Shown here: in pieces, positions 1-11,400 of the stretch
How positions within the stretch are numbered: position 1 is the first letter of the stretch
Layout of the letters: each line of letters opens with the position of its first letter
Virus record (IMG/VR): IMGVR_UViG_3300022932_000002
Span: 64,001 to 95,278 of that record
Length of the DNA: 31,278 nucleotides
Source: a virus
Strand: one strand, 5' to 3'
Position numbers and translations under genes: made by a program
Notes under the pieces: generated by a model
Told to the model about the DNA's origin: nothing
The model's input: the letters and a program-made list of their open reading frames with translations, nothing else
Databases searched by the model: none

Positions 1-1491
1 TTCTTAGAAAATCAACCAAGTTTATCTGATATTACTGTAAGATTTGATATAAATTATTCTTGGTTGAATAATAATAAAAATGATATTAAGTATAAAGATA
101 TTAGAGAGCAACTCAATAGTGGAAGTATTCCTTCTAATATAGGTGAAGTGCCTATTGTAGCTAATCTTTATAGAGATAATAAACCTATTATAGAGAATGA
201 TATTCAGTTACAGATGAGTTTGCATGATGACTCTTTCTTTTTTACTAAAGAAGGTACTCCATTAAGTGAAAATAGTGAAGCTCAAGCTCAAGCTACTAGA
301 GATATAAAAACTAAAGTACTTCAAGCTATCAACGATAATGTACAACTTGAAGCTAAAGTTACTAGATTATCTAATGGTAATTTGAATATAATTCCTACTA
401 AAGCTGGAGCTTATGCAAGAAATAAGATAAGTGACGTTTTAGGTAAAGATATTAGCACTATAGAGTTTATATATGGTGATGAAAATGAATATTATATTAA
501 TCCTTCTACTAAGAAAAGAGATAATAGATTGAATATATATACATCTTCAACAAAAGGAGCTATTTATGCTTTAACTAAGACTGCTAATGGATCTTATTTT
601 CCTTTAAGACTTCAGTCTAGTAAGTTGACTAAAAGTGAGGCAGAACTCATATATGATATATATTATTATATTTTTGCAGAATCTTCTTCTACTAGTCCAT
701 ATTCTGAAAGAGGAAATAATAACATTAGTGATGAACTAATTCAAACTATTAAAAGTAGTTCAGATCCTCGTATATCTTCTATATTAGATTATATTGGAGA
801 GAGTGTTACTTATGATGAATTACTAAATCAATTAGTATTTTATGGTGCTAAAGGCTCTATTTATGGAGATAATAGACTTGAAATCTCTTTAGTTAGAAAT
901 GTACCTACATTATTATTTGGCACTGATGGTAAAATGACTCCTGAAGCAATGAGTTCTCCTGGAGTTAAAAATATATTGAAGCAAGCTTTTGTTAGTCACT
1001 TAATGGAATTTAGAAATAGACAAATTGATTCTAAGAGATTAAATGATAATAACTATAAACAGTATATAAATGATAATAATATTCTAACTTCTAATGCTGT
1101 TAAAGCTACAGAAGGACCTTTATTTGTACAACCTGTTTTAGAATTTGATTCTAATTATAATGTAGTTGTAAATAATGTTGAGCCAATAGAAGAAACAATT
1201 ACAAATGATATATTGTTTCCTGAGATTGTAGAAGAGAGTACAGAAGAGGGTAACACAACAGATATAGAAGTGAAGATGGAAACTACAGATGATAAAATTA
1301 AGAAAGCTAAAGAGGCAAGAGCTTTACTTTTAGTAAATAAAAAAGATAAAGAGGCTTCCTTACAATTAGATAGTGATAATTTAACTATCTTTACCAATGA
1401 GAAGTTTTCACAATTCCTAAAAGAACAAAGAGTAAAAGATAAATCTTCTTCTCTATTGGAATTAATAGAATATTATAAAAAATGTAAATAA
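1..1491 (+). CDS. Large virion (cargo) protein, C-terminal part, open at left edge
   Basis: The frame is open from the first base, so this is the last ~496 residues of a longer protein. The TTG at 64 lies inside the frame and is not a real start. No catalytic motif is recognisable. The visible part is rich in Asn, Ser, Thr and Lys and has a low-complexity acidic stretch followed by a Lys/Glu-rich, probably helical segment near the C-terminus. Its stop overlaps the polymerase start as TAATG, so the two are translationally coupled. In crAss-like phages the genes next to the virion RNA polymerase encode very large proteins packaged in the virion and delivered with the DNA. The cargo assignment here rests only on that position and on gene size, not on a sequence signature. 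Confidence 0.7.
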   Translation, partial: FLENQPSLSDITVRFDINYSWLNNNKNDIKYKDIREQLNSGSIPSNIGEVPIVANLYRDNKPIIENDIQLQMSLHDDSFFFTKEGTPLSENSEAQAQATRDIKTKVLQAINDNVQLEAKVTRLSNGNLNIIPTKAGAYARNKISDVLGKDISTIEFIYGDENEYYINPSTKKRDNRLNIYTSSTKGAIYALTKTANGSYFPLRLQSSKLTKSEAELIYDIYYYIFAESSSTSPYSERGNNNISDELIQTIKSSSDPRISSILDYIGESVTYDELLNQLVFYGAKGSIYGDNRLEISLVRNVPTLLFGTDGKMTPEAMSSPGVKNILKQAFVSHLMEFRNRQIDSKRLNDNNYKQYINDNNILTSNAVKATEGPLFVQPVLEFDSNYNVVVNNVEPIEETITNDILFPEIVEESTEEGNTTDIEVKMETTDDKIKKAKEARALLLVNKKDKEASLQLDSDNLTIFTNEKFSQFLKEQRVKDKSSSLLELIEYYKKCK

Positions 1492-4400
1492 TGAGTGTAC
1501 CTAATTGTATAAATTTTAGTAACCCTACTTTAGCAAAATTAGCTACAGATTTTGGAGAAGTTTTAACAGCTAATATATTGGAAAATTATTTTCCCAATTC
1601 GATACCTACTATAAATGAATTCAAGACTGCTTTAGCTAGAATAAACAGACAAGTTTATTACTCTAATTCTTCAAAAGACAGAATTATTGCACCATTTGAG
1701 GAAATTAATAGAATTAATCAAGATGAAATTGCTACTATAGGTAAATTGTTACCTAAAGCTATAGCAATAGATTTAATTCCTTCTTATTCAGAAGTACTAA
1801 AAGGTGGATATATAGCTACAGCTAAGTTTCAAGATGGTATTATTACATTATCTTCAAATGCAATTCAAGGTACAGCTTTTCATGAGGCTTTTCATGCTGT
1901 ATATAGAACTATGCTTAGTGATTCTAAGCAGAAAGCTATAATGAATCAAGCTACTAAGCTATATGCTAAACCTAATGATACTGTAGTTAATAGACTTAAA
2001 GAACAATATAATATCTCTGATGAAGAAGCAGTAATATTATCTTATGAAGAAATGCTTGCTGATGAGTTTGCTGAGTATATGAAAGATACTTCCTCTTATA
2101 ATAGTTTAAATTCTGGAATAAGATCCTTATTTGATACTATTATACAATGGATAAAAAATGTATTTTCTAATAAAGTCTTAGTAAAACAGTTATTTGAAGA
2201 TGTTGCAGCAGGTAAATTTGTTGATAAAGAGGTAAACCTGAGTAGATCTGTTACTCCAGCATATCAGTCTTTAAGATTTGAAGGTCTTACAGCTGACGAA
2301 GTAAGAGATATTACAAGACAATTAGCATACATTACATTAAAAGATATAGACAGTATCCAAGATATTAGAGATATTAATGGACAAACAGCTACAGAAAATA
2401 TCAATTTACTTATTGCAGAAATTGAAGATAATATAGATAAACTTCCTTTTCCTGAGAAAACACAAGAAGTCCTTGATAAACTTTTAAATTATGAAGCTGA
2501 GCCAGATGAAGATGGTTTATATCCTTTAACAGATTTCTGGAAAGATAATCTTGTTTCTTATATGTCTGATAACTTAAACATTAAAGTTAAAAGTTCTTTA
2601 AATAAAGAGAAAAAGAAAGCTTTAGATGATAAGTTAGCAGATGAGGATGGAGAAGCTCAAGATGAATTAACTAATAAAGGTTTTCTTAAATCCTCTTTTG
2701 AAACTTCTGCTCAAGTAAATGCTACTTCTAATATTAAGTTCATGATTAGTTCTATTCCCAAACTTGATATTATAGGAGGTAAAGTAGTAGAACAAAGAAG
2801 TCAACTTACTGGATTTCCAATGTTTAATGATTTTGGTACAACATGGAATCTTATTCAGAAATCTTTATCAGGTATTGTTCCTTTACATGAAGTTAATGAG
2901 GAAGGCACAGTGGTTAAGATTACAGATACTTATGAGTTAATGGTTAATAAACTACTTGAAGATTCTATATCTGTTCCTGAGCTTAAATATGTATTAGATA
3001 GATTAAATAAAGCAGATGAATCAGTTAGATCTGAGTTTACATCTGTTTTTTCAATGCATAAAGGTATTTATCAAACTCTATTGATTGATAAAGGTGCAGC
3101 TGTACAAACTAAGATTACTACTGAAGATGTAGAGTCTAAAGAAAGAGCTATTCTTGAAAGATGGGGAGCTGAATTTGCTTTAAAGTTTGGAACTAAAGAA
3201 GGAAGACAATTAGTTTATAATCAAGAAGCAATCAATAATTTTGCAGAAGTTAGAAGTGCATTGCAAGAAAGTATCAATAATGACTTAAGAAATAAGAATT
3301 TAACCACTACTACTAAAAAACTATTGGTAGGTACATTTAAGGCTTTAGGTATTACTTTAGATAGTAAGACTTACTTACATATGTTTAATGAAAGAAGCTT
3401 CGAAATAGAAGATACTGATGATAATAGAGTGCTTATTGCTGTAGATAGTATTGTCAATGATATTATTAGAGCTACTAATACTCTAGTAGGCGCTGGAAGG
3501 AACTCTAGAAGAGAAGGAGAACTTAATGAAACTACTAATCAGATATTAGATGAGAAATCTGTATTTAAAAATATCTTTGCTAGAGCAGAATCTATATTTG
3601 ATAATGTAAAAGGAGAAGCTATGTTTAGAAGTGCTGGTGGACCTACTTGGGTCTATCAGGATCATAATTCTATGTCATTAATTCAAAATCAGATTAATAA
3701 TGGAGATTTAACTCATGTAAACAATTTATTAAATAGTCATTATTCTAAGTTTTCTTTATGGGCTAATACTTTAGCATCTAATCCTGAAGCTAGAAAAAAC
3801 TTTAATATTATTTTATATGGTAATAATAAAGTAGAAAATGCTCAAGATGCAGGGTCTAAAGCAAATGACTTAAAGAAGTTTGACCAGTTGCATGATGTAT
3901 TACATAGACAACTTAATGGAACTTTTATAGGTTTAGCTGAAGCAGATAAGGGACAGCAGAGTTATATTAAAGGTTTTTCTTTGATTAAATCTGGTATTAT
4001 ATCTACTGGATTAGTTCCTGAGTTTACTAATGCCAATCCTGTAGCTATTAAAGTGTTTATGGGATACCTTAAAGGAGAAATAGAAAGAGCTAGAGCTGCT
4101 AAAATAGCTTTATATGGAGATTCAGCTAATGGTATTCCACCTTTAGCAGAAGAAAAACTTATTCCTAATTATCATTATTACATAGATCCTAGTGGAGTTA
4201 GACAACCTGGAGGAGCTTTTTACAGCTATATATTTCCTAATATTGATCCTAGGGAACTAGATTTAGTTGACGATGCTGGTAACTATTATCCTACTGAATC
4301 AGTTGAAAACTATGATAACAATATTAAACTTATAGAGTACATCAAGAATTCTTTAATTTCTAACGTAAAGAAAGATATTAAAGACTTTAAAAATGCTGGA

Positions 4401-7400
4401 ATTATTGGCGTAGAAGGTGGCGCATATATAAATAAGCTTATCAGTCCGGAATTATTAACTAATAGAAGTATAGTAGCAACTCTAGGAGATTATAGTATTA
4501 ATGCCTTAATAGGTAATATTGAGTTTACTATGATGTTTACTGGAGATCCTGCATTTTATAAAATGAAACCTAAATGGGATAAACTAGTTGATGGTACTTA
4601 TCAAATGAAACCTTGGGCACAACAAGATCACTTTAGTGATTTTATGAAGAGGATTCCAGCTGCGGGAGCTTCGGGAAAACTTGCTAGGATATTCAATAAT
4701 AATGATGGTAGTGCAGCAGTTAGAAGTACTTATAGTTCAGCTGTTATAGCTAATATCATGACCCCTTCTACTTATTTTGGTAATGATGATAACATCAGAA
4801 ATATTGTAGATAATCTTAATAAATTTGATCTAGGTGTAAAATTAGATTATGAAGATATCAAAGATTTATTAAGTAGTTATAAAACTATTAATCAAACAGA
4901 TGCTCAAGCTTGGATTAGTTTAAAGACTTATAGAGAAAGAATGAGAGCTTATGGTAGATGGAATCCTGCTAAAGAATCTGTATACCAACAGATTATAGAT
5001 AATGAAATAGCAATAGCAGAAGGAAAACAAATAAAACCTTTATCTTTTGCTGATACTTCATTATTAATGCAACCTCTTAAGACAGTTCATTTTCAATTAA
5101 AGAAAACTCCTGGAGGCATGATGGTTCCTCACTTTAATAAGCAATCTGAAGCTCCTTTGCTTCCTTTTATGACTAGAGGTACTGAATTAGACAATCTGAG
5201 AGTAGCTATGGATAATAATGATATTGACCATGTTATTGTATTAGATGGTAAGAAAGTAGGAGGTAATGGTATTACTCGTATAACTGATGAAAATGGTAGA
5301 ATTAAAGCTACTAATGAAATTACATTTAATCCTACTCAACTAGACTATAGTAATTTATTCTTACAACAAGATTTAACTCCACATGGAGTAGGTCCTACAG
5401 TAGTAGGTTCACAGACTACAAAGAATATCTTAGGTACAGTTAATATCAATGCTAAATACCTAGATGGAACTCTAGAAGGTGTACAAGCAGCGTTTGCATT
5501 AGAAGATGCTATTGCTAAGTTATCTGATTTTGGATTAAAGAATTTTCAGAATTCTATCGGTTATGACGATGGTATTTGGGAAGTTGATGAAAAGACTGGT
5601 AGAAGAAAAGTTATCAATAAGATTATTGATATGCTCAGAGGAGAAGTATCCGATAATCAAATTGAAGCTTTAGAGAAAGGTATTATACCTGATGCTTTGA
5701 CTATTCCACAAAAACTTCAAAGTAAGATTAGCTCTTTGAATACTAAGTCTGTTGTTAAACTTAAGCAGAATGGAGGGGCTTTTATTCAATTGTCTAATTT
5801 TGGATTTATTGGTAGTGAAGTAACTATGTCTGATGAGGTTAAAAACGGTATTATTTGGTTTCAAGAGCCACAGAAACAATTAGAACCTATGCAAATGAAT
5901 GCCGATGGTACTACTTCTGCTGCTAAAGTTTTGTTACCTTATAATACTTTGACGAAGCTTCTGTCTGATAAAGGTATAGATATAGCTAATATGTCTTCAG
6001 AAGACATCATGAAACATATTAATCCTAATGTATTGAAAGGTCTATCTTATAGAATTCCTAATCAGGCAGCTGGGTCTAATGATGCTTTTGAAATTGTAGG
6101 TATATTACCACCACAAGCAGGAGATACTATTGTAATGTATTCAGAAATTACAGCTAAGACAGGATCTGACTTTGATATTGATAAAGCTTATATAATTCTA
6201 CCAGAATTCTATTGGGATGATAAATTAAAACAAGTTAGATTAATTCAATATGATCCGAATAATGAAACTGAAGCAGGATTAAAGAATAGAAGATTAAGTA
6301 TTATGAGAGAAATTCTTCTTAATCCTTTAGCTTATCTTGATGTAATGGCTCCGCTTGATAATGATTGGTTTGAAATATTAGCTAAAAATCTATTTAAAGA
6401 AGTTAAAGATATTGGTGATATGTCATTCTTTAGAGGAGTTACACAACTCAATAATAAGAATACATTTGATATGGCTAAAAATCTTGTAGGTTCTATTGCT
6501 AATGTATTGTCTCATCATAATGCTTCTAAGGCTTATAGATTAGGTTTAAGAGAATATCTTGGTAAAGGTACTATAGTAGATGGCAGGACTCAATTTGATA
6601 CTAATGCTGAAGGTTTATCATTTGATGAAGATGGTAATTCAATAGCTATTACATTAAGTGCATTTATGAATGCTATTGTCGATGCTGCTAAAGATCCATT
6701 TATTGCTAGATCTAATATTAATATGAAGACTGCTAACACTGCTTTTATGTTAGCTAGAGCTGGTGTAGAAAGGGAATGGATTGTTGCATTTATAGGTCAA
6801 CCTATTCTAAGAGATTTCATTGAATTAATGGATAATACTGAAAGTAGATTCACTGATAAATCTCAAGGAGCTTTAGATTTAGTATTAAAGAAATATGGTA
6901 TTAAATATGAAGCTAAAGATATTCAGAAATTAAATCTTAAGAATGAAGATGGTAATGTTACAATTAGTACTCAGGTTCTTATTGATAGCATTAATGGACA
7001 ACAACTAGATTTAGAAACTAATAGTAGAATTCTTGGTCAATTCTTGCAATGGAGAGATAATGCTAAGTATCTTAATGAAGCTTTGAAGGTTAATAAAGTA
7101 GATGTTGAAGGTTCAGGAGGAAGTATGCCTGAGACAATGTTAATGTATAACTCATTCTTAAAAGTAGTTAAAGACAATGTTATTGTCAACTTTGATAAAA
7201 TGATGGGTTACAATATTATTGATGGTTATATTGTATGGAATACTGAAGGGCCTAAGTCAATGATGGGAACTTATTTTCAAAATGCTGTTCTCAAATATAG
7301 AGAAGCTTTTGAAGGTTTCTTCTTGTCTACTTCACCAGCTGTTGAAAGAAGTATTAATAGAATAGCAGCTAGATCTGGTTATACATTCTTGACTAATAAT

Positions 7401-8480
7401 GAAGCACATATGGATATTACTAACAAGTTAAGTAATGAGTTACAGGGTTTAATTAGAAGTAAATCAGATGTGTTTAATATTAGTATGGATGAGGTATATG
7501 ATATATTCTATGGTAATGATACTAAGAAACCTATGTATCAGAGATTATTAGAAGCTAAGCAAGATCCTAATCTCAAGAATAATCTTCTAGTTAAGTCATT
7601 AGAAGTAGAAGCACCTAAAGGTGACTTACCCGGTAAAGTATTATTACCTAATAATGAGACTACTAAGGATGCGGCTGACTTCTTGTTTATAGCAGGAGAA
7701 GAATTACTTCTTAATGATAAAGAATTTGCAGAAGATTTATTTAAATATTCTTTCTATAGTACAGGATTTAATAGTGCAATGTCAAGTTTTCATTCTCACA
7801 TTCCTTCCACATGGTTAGATGCTAATGGATTTACTTCTGATATTAAAGCTATGTTAGATAATGTTAATAATGATATCAATTATCTTGAAGAATATGAAGA
7901 TACTATTATTCAAAATCTCTATATAGATAATAAGCTTGTTCCTACTGTATCAAATAAAGACATACAAACTATTAAATTCATAGATTCAGAGACTAAAATT
8001 AATACAAAAATAGCTTTTAAGTTAACCCAAAGTGAAAGTAGCCAAGGTTATATAGCAGGAATGAGCGGAAACAATACTGTTTATAAAAGATTTGTAAAAA
8101 GACAAATTAATTTAATGCGAGACATAGGAGGAGAATTAGTTGATTCAGGTGAAAAAGTTAATTATCTTTATCAACTACAGGGATATCTTAAAGATAATGA
8201 TGGTAATTCTTCTGCTATATATGTAAGAATAAATACTAAAGGTATTAATGAGAGAGGTATTAGAGTTAAAGAATTCTCTACTGAAGATAAATCAGTGTTT
8301 ACTAAGAATAATATGTCACCCCAGGAACAAGGGATTAAATCTATACTAATGCCTTATTTTAATGGTTTAGATATCAGCAATGAAATTCCTACAAGTGAAT
8401 ATGTAGAAACTATTGCTACTGAAGATACTCAAGATACTGAGTTACAAGAACAAGTTAGATACTGTAAAGGATTAATATAA
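1491..8480 (+). CDS. Giant virion-packaged single-chain RNA polymerase (crAss-like phage type)
   Basis: This 2329-residue protein is a predicted DNA-dependent RNA polymerase. The motif TGSDFDIDKAY places three aspartates at 1560, 1562 and 1564, matching the DxDxD metal-binding signature of the second double-psi beta barrel in YonO-like and crAss-like polymerases such as phi14:2 gp66. Those enzymes are carried in the virion and transcribe early genes after DNA entry, and the size fits that family (about 2,000-2,300 aa). Near the N-terminus, FHEAFH (His131, Glu132, His135) followed by LADEFAEY (Glu192) resembles a zincin-type metallopeptidase site. The start overlaps the upstream stop as TAATG, and the next gene begins one base after the stop. 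Seen: motifs, size and context. Known: the family role. Inferred: activity and packaging. Confidence 0.88.
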   Translation: MSVPNCINFSNPTLAKLATDFGEVLTANILENYFPNSIPTINEFKTALARINRQVYYSNSSKDRIIAPFEEINRINQDEIATIGKLLPKAIAIDLIPSYSEVLKGGYIATAKFQDGIITLSSNAIQGTAFHEAFHAVYRTMLSDSKQKAIMNQATKLYAKPNDTVVNRLKEQYNISDEEAVILSYEEMLADEFAEYMKDTSSYNSLNSGIRSLFDTIIQWIKNVFSNKVLVKQLFEDVAAGKFVDKEVNLSRSVTPAYQSLRFEGLTADEVRDITRQLAYITLKDIDSIQDIRDINGQTATENINLLIAEIEDNIDKLPFPEKTQEVLDKLLNYEAEPDEDGLYPLTDFWKDNLVSYMSDNLNIKVKSSLNKEKKKALDDKLADEDGEAQDELTNKGFLKSSFETSAQVNATSNIKFMISSIPKLDIIGGKVVEQRSQLTGFPMFNDFGTTWNLIQKSLSGIVPLHEVNEEGTVVKITDTYELMVNKLLEDSISVPELKYVLDRLNKADESVRSEFTSVFSMHKGIYQTLLIDKGAAVQTKITTEDVESKERAILERWGAEFALKFGTKEGRQLVYNQEAINNFAEVRSALQESINNDLRNKNLTTTTKKLLVGTFKALGITLDSKTYLHMFNERSFEIEDTDDNRVLIAVDSIVNDIIRATNTLVGAGRNSRREGELNETTNQILDEKSVFKNIFARAESIFDNVKGEAMFRSAGGPTWVYQDHNSMSLIQNQINNGDLTHVNNLLNSHYSKFSLWANTLASNPEARKNFNIILYGNNKVENAQDAGSKANDLKKFDQLHDVLHRQLNGTFIGLAEADKGQQSYIKGFSLIKSGIISTGLVPEFTNANPVAIKVFMGYLKGEIERARAAKIALYGDSANGIPPLAEEKLIPNYHYYIDPSGVRQPGGAFYSYIFPNIDPRELDLVDDAGNYYPTESVENYDNNIKLIEYIKNSLISNVKKDIKDFKNAGIIGVEGGAYINKLISPELLTNRSIVATLGDYSINALIGNIEFTMMFTGDPAFYKMKPKWDKLVDGTYQMKPWAQQDHFSDFMKRIPAAGASGKLARIFNNNDGSAAVRSTYSSAVIANIMTPSTYFGNDDNIRNIVDNLNKFDLGVKLDYEDIKDLLSSYKTINQTDAQAWISLKTYRERMRAYGRWNPAKESVYQQIIDNEIAIAEGKQIKPLSFADTSLLMQPLKTVHFQLKKTPGGMMVPHFNKQSEAPLLPFMTRGTELDNLRVAMDNNDIDHVIVLDGKKVGGNGITRITDENGRIKATNEITFNPTQLDYSNLFLQQDLTPHGVGPTVVGSQTTKNILGTVNINAKYLDGTLEGVQAAFALEDAIAKLSDFGLKNFQNSIGYDDGIWEVDEKTGRRKVINKIIDMLRGEVSDNQIEALEKGIIPDALTIPQKLQSKISSLNTKSVVKLKQNGGAFIQLSNFGFIGSEVTMSDEVKNGIIWFQEPQKQLEPMQMNADGTTSAAKVLLPYNTLTKLLSDKGIDIANMSSEDIMKHINPNVLKGLSYRIPNQAAGSNDAFEIVGILPPQAGDTIVMYSEITAKTGSDFDIDKAYIILPEFYWDDKLKQVRLIQYDPNNETEAGLKNRRLSIMREILLNPLAYLDVMAPLDNDWFEILAKNLFKEVKDIGDMSFFRGVTQLNNKNTFDMAKNLVGSIANVLSHHNASKAYRLGLREYLGKGTIVDGRTQFDTNAEGLSFDEDGNSIAITLSAFMNAIVDAAKDPFIARSNINMKTANTAFMLARAGVEREWIVAFIGQPILRDFIELMDNTESRFTDKSQGALDLVLKKYGIKYEAKDIQKLNLKNEDGNVTISTQVLIDSINGQQLDLETNSRILGQFLQWRDNAKYLNEALKVNKVDVEGSGGSMPETMLMYNSFLKVVKDNVIVNFDKMMGYNIIDGYIVWNTEGPKSMMGTYFQNAVLKYREAFEGFFLSTSPAVERSINRIAARSGYTFLTNNEAHMDITNKLSNELQGLIRSKSDVFNISMDEVYDIFYGNDTKKPMYQRLLEAKQDPNLKNNLLVKSLEVEAPKGDLPGKVLLPNNETTKDAADFLFIAGEELLLNDKEFAEDLFKYSFYSTGFNSAMSSFHSHIPSTWLDANGFTSDIKAMLDNVNNDINYLEEYEDTIIQNLYIDNKLVPTVSNKDIQTIKFIDSETKINTKIAFKLTQSESSQGYIAGMSGNNTVYKRFVKRQINLMRDIGGELVDSGEKVNYLYQLQGYLKDNDGNSSAIYVRINTKGINERGIRVKEFSTEDKSVFTKNNMSPQEQGIKSILMPYFNGLDISNEIPTSEYVETIATEDTQDTELQEQVRYCKGLI

Positions 8481-8481
8481 T

Positions 8482-11400
8482 ATGATAGTAAACGGAATTG
8501 TGTGTCCTACTAATAGATTAGCTATGGACCTTCTAGTAAAGAAATATAATGGAGATGAGGTTGCTGCCATGAAAGAATGGAAAGAAGCTGGATATGAATT
8601 TTCGCAAGATATTCTAGCTCAAGCAGCAGCGTTAAGTGAGGTAACTGAGTTAGAAGAGGATTTATCTGTAGATCCTCTTTTAGCTAAGGAACATGAATTT
8701 CTCACTAATGCTAAGTCTCTTCTTACTGCTAAGATTGACAGAATACAGAAAACTCTTAAGGATAAGAAGAAAGGTGAAGAAGGTTTAACTAGGCTTAAAG
8801 AGTTACTAGCTGAGTTTGATACACTAGATGAGACTAATGGTAAGCTTATCATTAATAGATTCCTCATAGCTGCTGATAGAATGTCATCTAGTTCTGAAAA
8901 GTTATTTAAAGACATTAAGGAAGGTAAAAAAGGGGCTAATCCAGCTTTTATGCAGAGAATGGTAGAATATACTGAGTCTCTTAATATTGTTAGTGAGATT
9001 AGTGATGAATTACTTGAAGATGAGACTCTAGTAGAACATAAGCAAACAGTTAAAGATATTTTAGCAAGAATTAGGAAAGTAAAGAAAGATTATTTAGAAA
9101 TCTTTCAAGATCAAACTGCTAAAAAGGCAGCAGGTTCTTTTAAAAAGATTCAAGCTAAAAGAAGAGAAGAATATGGAATAGAGTATGATAGAAACTTTAA
9201 GAGAGATGATATATCTAAAGGTTTATCTCCTAAGCAAGTAATTCAAGCCAAGAAAGAATACATTGATAAAAAAATGATTCTTAATGCTAAACAGATTGAA
9301 GCAGATACTTTTAACTATGTTAAAGAGATGCTTAAAAGAACTACTGATATATCCACTATAACTGAATGGGTTGTCAATCCTAAAGATATGAATCATGATA
9401 TCATGAGTTTAGCTACCGAGTTTTTAGATAAACAAGATTTCAGAATTAGAAATTCTAACTATGATAAATTACATGAAGCACAGTCTTTATATGATGAATA
9501 TGTGAAGCAAGTTGGTTCTTCTAGTGATATGAAGAAATTATATGCTCCTATTCTAGAGAAGAATCCTGACGGAAGTGTAAAGCCTATTATTATCAATCAG
9601 AATTCACCTGGATGGAAACAGTTTAAAAAAGACAATGAAGGTAATGCTATATGGAATTTCCAACAATTTCTAGCTAGAGTAGTAAATGAGAAAGGTAAAA
9701 TTGTTCCTAACTTTGCAAATATTGGATTTCAATTACCTAAAATAAATAAATCTTCTTTAGAAAGAATGCAATCTAATGGTGTCTGGCATACAATTAGAGA
9801 GAAGTATTTAGATTTTTCTAAGCTTAGAGGTTCAGATACAGAATTTGGAGCTTTGGAATATGTAGAAGATGAATCAAGTAATAGCAACAAGATTAAAGTA
9901 ATTACTGATGAAACAGGTAGAGAAAGAGAACTTATTCCTATTCATTATAGATATAAAGTTGAAGATGAGGATTTAAGCTATGATGTATTATCCTCTATTC
10001 TACTTGATTATGACAATAGTCTTAAATATGAAGCTAAAAGTGAAGCAGCTGTATTCTTACAGGGGTTAAAAGATTCAGTAAAAGAAGCAGATATTATTCA
10101 AACTACTTCATTTAGACAGAGACTTAAAGTTAATAGAAATGATAAGGTAGTAACTAGAAAAGGAGAATCTAATCTTGAGAAAGCAATAGATAATCTAATT
10201 AGGCACAGAGTATATGGTATATCAGTAGAAGGAGATCCTAAGCTAGTTAAGACTATGAATGTTATTAAATCTTATACTTCCTTAGTAGGCTTAGGTTTAA
10301 ACGTTTATGCTGGCGTTACTAACTACTTACAAGGTACAGCTATGAACTGGCTAGAAGCTACTGGGAATTCTACAGGAGCTTATAATAAAGATAATCTTCT
10401 TAACGCAGTTGTTAAGTATCAGAATCCTAAAGACCTTACCGATAGATTAGCAGATACTACTCGTAGAGTACCTATTAGTAGAGTGAACTTGCTAATGGAA
10501 ATATTCAATCCAGGTTCTGAACATTATTCAGTCAGTAATGATGCTTTTATCCAAGATAATGTTATAAAAAGAAAAGCTAATACAGGAGCTTTAATGGTAA
10601 TAGATTCACTGGGTCAACATGCTTTACATGCTAATCTTATGTATGCTATACTAGATAATATTAAAGTATTGAATACAGAAGGTTCTTATCTAGATAAAGA
10701 TTTTAAACCTACAAAGGATAGATCTAAAGCATTATCTATAGATGAAGCTATGTATATAGAAGAAAATGGTAGAATGGCTGTAGATCCAAGAGTATATGCT
10801 ACTGAGAGAACTAATGGCGTATCTGTAGATGATTTGCAGCAAATATCTGGAATTATAAGAAGAACAGCTAGAGATTTATATGGAAATTATGATTCTAATA
10901 ATAAATCTAAGATCCAGAGAATGGCTGTGCTTTCCTTAGCTACCCAGATGAGAGGTTGGTTAGTGCCTGGAATTCAAAAGAGATGGAGAGGATTAGGAAC
11001 TGCAAATAGAAGTTTACAAGACTTAACTATTGAACAACGAAGCTTTAATGCTGAAACTAATGAATTTGAAGAAGGTATTTATACATCTACTATTAGATTC
11101 ATTACTCAATTAGCTAAAGAGTGGAGAGGATTAAAAATGGAGATGGTTGCTGAGAATTGGAATAATTTAACAGATCAAGAAAAAGCAAATATTAAGAAAA
11201 CTGTTTATGAAGTAGGTACATTTACTTTAATGGTAATAGTCTCAACTCTATTAGCTGGAGATGCAGACGATGAAGATGATAATAAACTTTATTTAGCTTA
11301 TTTCGCTAGAAGGATGTATTCTGAATTAAGCACTTATACAAATCCTAAAGAAGCTATTAGAACTTTTAAGAATCCTATGATGTCTGTAAGTACAATTAAT

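Noticed and set aside
64-66. TTG as start of a 475-aa gene
   Set aside because: The frame is open upstream to base 1, so the gene continues beyond the window.
1155-1397. Antisense ORF of 80 aa under the first cargo gene
   Set aside because: Low-complexity mirror of the acidic coding strand with no supporting signal.
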